The position numbers and the translations under genes are program-made. This document shows, piece after piece, positions 61,981 through 64,000 of a stretch of 64,000 nt of DNA; within the stretch, counting starts at the first letter, position 1, and every line of letters begins with the position of its first letter. Origin of the DNA: Buchnera aphidicola (Takecallis arundicolens) (GTDB lineage Bacteria; Pseudomonadota; Gammaproteobacteria; Enterobacterales; Enterobacteriaceae); NCBI RefSeq assembly GCF_964058945.1, contig NZ_OZ060369.1, forward strand, positions 310,001 to 374,000, in the 5' to 3' direction. The notes under the pieces were generated by a model that ran no database searches, was not told the DNA's origin, and saw only the letters and a program-made list of their open reading frames with translations.

Positions 61981-62421
61981 TCAAACGGTTTCCTTAACTG
62001 TCCCACCTAACGTTTCAATAGCTACACGTGCACCTTTTGTAACTTTAATACCATGAACTACAACTTTTTTTTCTAAAATTCCTGTATTAATAATCTTTAC
62101 ATATCGAATATTTTTTCTAATAATATTTAAATCTTTTAATGTAATTAAATTAATACATGCACTAGATATTTTATTAATATCGGATAATCTAATTTCTTGA
62201 ATAATGTATTTTTTACGTGAAACAAAACCAAATTTTGGAATACGCCGATATAATGGCATTTGCCCACCTTCAAAACCTCTCCTAATACTAACACCTGTTC
62301 TTGATTTTTGACCTTTATGTCCCCTACCACATGTTTTACCAAATCCGGTTCCAATACCCCGACCAACACGTTTATTTTTTTTTTTTGAACCGTATATTGA
62401 TTTTAAATTATTTAAATACAA
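61981..62421 (-). CDS. rplO: 50S ribosomal protein L15
   Basis: Late-assembly large-subunit protein. GRGIGTGFGKTCGRGHKGQKSR near residue 20 and RRGFEGGQMPLYRRIPKFGF are family signatures. No ATG lies at the N-terminus. A TTG at 62421, with AAGGA 8 bp upstream, gives 146 residues (E. coli 144) and the expected start (YLNNLKS). A further TTG at 62445 lies inside rpmD. Stop is TGA, just before secY. Confidence 0.93.
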   Translation of the reverse strand: MYLNNLKSIYGSKKKNKRVGRGIGTGFGKTCGRGHKGQKSRTGVSIRRGFEGGQMPLYRRIPKFGFVSRKKYIIQEIRLSDINKISSACINLITLKDLNIIRKNIRYVKIINTGILEKKVVVHGIKVTKGARVAIETLGGTVKETV

Positions 62422-62425
62422 TGTT

Positions 62426-62608
62426 TTATCCTTTTTTAATATCAATCATATAAGACACCTGATTAATCATACCACGAATAGATGGTGTGTCTAATCGAAT
62501 TACTGTATGTCCAATATGTCGCAAACCTAATCCTATAATTGTTGCCTTATGTTTAGGTAAACGACCAATACTACTTTTAGTTTGTGTAATGAAAATTTTT
62601 TTTATCAT
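62426..62608 (-). CDS. rpmD: 50S ribosomal protein L30
   Basis: 60-residue ribosomal protein (E. coli 59). [30 protein letters not shown] matches the family; the C-terminal [10 protein letters not shown] is slightly variant. It lies 5 bp after rpsE, and the rplO TTG start lies 4 bp past its stop. Confidence 0.96.
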   Translation of the reverse strand: MIKKIFITQTKSSIGRLPKHKATIIGLGLRHIGHTVIRLDTPSIRGMINQVSYMIDIKKG

Positions 62609-62613
62609 ATCTA

Positions 62614-63117
62614 TTATCCTAATATTTCAAAAATAGTTTTATTTCTTTTAGCAGCAATCATTTCAGGAGATTTCATATTTTTTAAACCATTCATTGTTGC
62701 CCGAACAACATTAATTGGATTAGTTGAACCATAGGTTTTTGCTAAAACATTATGTATACCAACAACTTCTAAAATTGCGCGCATTGCACCTCCTGCAATA
62801 ATACCTGTTCCTTTTGATGCTGGTTTCATAAAAACTTTAGAACTAGTATGTGAACCATTTACAGGATGTTGTAAAGTACCGTTTTTAATATTAATATAAA
62901 TCATATTACGACGCGCATGTTCCATAGCTTTTTGTATAGCAGCAGGTACTTCTCGAGCTTTTCCATATCCAATACCTACTTTACCTTTATTATTACCAAC
63001 AACCGTTAAAGCAGTAAATGAAAAAATTCTACCTCCTTTAACAGTTTTAGATACGCGATTAACTGTAATTAATTTTTCTTTTAAATCAACATGATTTTTT
63101 TTTCCGTAATTCACCAT
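62614..63117 (-). CDS. rpsE: 30S ribosomal protein S5
   Basis: Small-subunit protein affecting decoding accuracy and mRNA unwinding. 167 residues, the E. coli length. [27 protein letters not shown] near residue 16 and [22 protein letters not shown] are the S5 N-domain; [23 protein letters not shown] and [10 protein letters not shown] follow. Spc operon member between rplR and rpmD. Confidence 0.98.
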   Translation of the reverse strand: MVNYGKKNHVDLKEKLITVNRVSKTVKGGRIFSFTALTVVGNNKGKVGIGYGKAREVPAAIQKAMEHARRNMIYINIKNGTLQHPVNGSHTSSKVFMKPASKGTGIIAGGAMRAILEVVGIHNVLAKTYGSTNPINVVRATMNGLKNMKSPEMIAAKRNKTIFEILG

Positions 63118-63130
63118 TTCACGATATCCT

Positions 63131-63499
63131 TTAAAATTTTAATCCTGATTTTCGTGCAGATTCTGCCAACATTTGTACACGACCATGATATTTAAATCCT
63201 GAACGATCGAATACTACAGATTGAATACCTTTTTTTAATGCACGATTTGCAATAATTACCCCAATAAAACTAGCAGATTTCTTATTTCCAGTATATGAAT
63301 CCAGTTGTCTTTGAATCCCTTTTTCTAATGTTGATGCAGACGTTACAATAGTCGAAGTTTTGGTATCAAAAATCTGAGCATACATATGACGAGAAGTACG
63401 ATGTATGATCAATCGTATTACATTTAAAGATTTAAGGTGATAACGTGTTTTTAAACTCCGCCGTACCCTCGAAGAGATATTTTTTTTTAAAACAATCAT
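63131..63499 (-). CDS. rplR: 50S ribosomal protein L18
   Basis: 5S rRNA-binding protein of the central protuberance. 122 residues (E. coli 117). [41 protein letters not shown], and the C-terminal [26 protein letters not shown] match. The ATG shares one base with the rplF stop (TAATG), consistent with coupling. Confidence 0.97.
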   Translation of the reverse strand: MIVLKKNISSRVRRSLKTRYHLKSLNVIRLIIHRTSRHMYAQIFDTKTSTIVTSASTLEKGIQRQLDSYTGNKKSASFIGVIIANRALKKGIQSVVFDRSGFKYHGRVQMLAESARKSGLKF

Positions 63500-64000
63500 T
63501 ATTTTTTCTTAGCCTCTTTAATACGTATTTTTTCATCAAAATAACGAATACCTTTTCCTTTATATACTTCTGGTTTACGTTTAGAACGTAAATTCGCTGC
63601 TACTTGACCAAGTAATTGTTTATTCATACTTGTTAAAACAATTTCAGTTGTAGAAATATTTTCCGCTATAATATCAGAGGGCAAACAATATTTAATTGTA
63701 TGAGAATACCCTAAAGACATATTTAGTACATTATTTTTTTCAATATTAATACGGTATCCTACACCCACCAATTGTAATTTCTTTGAAAAACCAGTTGTTA
63801 CACCAATAATCATAGAATTTACTAACGATCTTGTAGTACCTGCATGCATCCAACCATCCTTGGTATTTAATTTGGATTGAAAAAATATTTTATTATTATT
63901 GTATTTAATTATAACAGATTGATGAATATTATGTGACATAGATTTATTCTTATTACTAATAACAATATTATTCTTACGTAAAATCACGTTGATATTTTCA
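63499..64000 (-). CDS. rplF: 50S ribosomal protein L6 (5' end beyond window)
   Basis: Binds 23S rRNA near the sarcin-ricin loop. The frame is open to the window edge. Residues before the GTG at 63987 read ENIN and match the expected N-terminal strand, so the true start lies outside the window, about ten residues away. TRSLVNSMIIGVTTGFSKKLQLVGVGYR and LLGQVAANLRSKRKPEVYKGKGIRY are typical L6; ends EAKKK as in E. coli. Confidence 0.96.
   Translation of the reverse strand, partial: ENINVILRKNNIVISNKNKSMSHNIHQSVIIKYNNNKIFFQSKLNTKDGWMHAGTTRSLVNSMIIGVTTGFSKKLQLVGVGYRINIEKNNVLNMSLGYSHTIKYCLPSDIIAENISTTEIVLTSMNKQLLGQVAANLRSKRKPEVYKGKGIRYFDEKIRIKEAKKK

Overview
The window is a very A+T-rich, gene-dense stretch of a reduced gammaproteobacterial chromosome. 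Nearly every gene has a clear Escherichia coli ortholog. Intergenic DNA is almost pure A/T, long poly-A runs sit inside genes, and there are no mobile elements, prophages or CRISPR arrays. Local gene order follows E. coli in blocks, such as csrA-tRNA-Ser-tRNA-Arg, pgk-fbaA-mscS, the cyo operon, bolA-tig-clpP-clpX-lon-mdlAB, dnaX-ybaB-htpG-adk and the spc/alpha ribosomal operons. The 23S-5S genes follow aroE and tRNA-Glu with no 16S gene beside them. Together with the block order this points to Buchnera aphidicola, the obligate aphid endosymbiont. The genus is an inference from gene order and content; the host lineage cannot be read from the window.

Layout. 1-1700: csrA, tRNA-Ser/Arg, rpiA, tRNA-Gln/Leu/Met. 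1.8-9.4 kb: glnS, eno, an exonuclease-only polA, engB, typA, ygfZ. 9.5-15.3 kb: prfB, lysS, lysA, miaB and a frameshifted ybeY. 15.4-20.4 kb: leuS, holA, tusA, asd. 20.6-24.9 kb: yhgN, pgk, fbaA, mscS, initiator tRNA. 24.9-28.9 kb: ribH, ribD, nusB, yajR, tusE. 28.9-33.6 kb: cytochrome bo3 operon cyoABCDE (minus strand). 33.7-43.6 kb: bolA, tig, clpP, clpX, lon, mdlA, mdlB, SRP RNA. 43.8-50.7 kb: dnaX, ybaB, htpG, adk, tRNA-Arg, folD, cysS, cspE. 51.0-54.4 kb: 5S, 23S, tRNA-Glu (minus strand). 54.5-57.5 kb: aroE, tsaC, def, fmt. 57.5-64.0 kb: rplQ, rpoA, rpsD, rpsK, rpsM, rpmJ, secY, rplO, rpmD, rpsE, rplR and rplF, the last running off the right edge.

Functionally the window holds core translation (tRNA synthetases, release factor, ribosomal proteins, tRNA modification), lower glycolysis, aerobic respiration (bo3 oxidase), protein quality control (trigger factor, ClpXP, Lon, HtpG) and biosynthesis. 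The biosynthetic genes fit a nutritional symbiont: lysine (asd, lysA), chorismate (aroE), riboflavin (ribD, ribH) and one-carbon units (folD).

I did not find a previously undescribed system. The interesting signals are reductive. ClpX lacks its N-terminal zinc-binding domain, CysS has lost its C-terminal domain, DnaX is a tau-less core, and PolA keeps only its 5'-3' exonuclease domain. prfB has lost the programmed frameshift, CyoA has no lipobox cysteine, and MdlA has a degenerate ATPase site. ybeY is interrupted at a 10-A run but otherwise intact, which suggests slippage rescue. A long RNase III-type processing stem around the 23S gene is kept.
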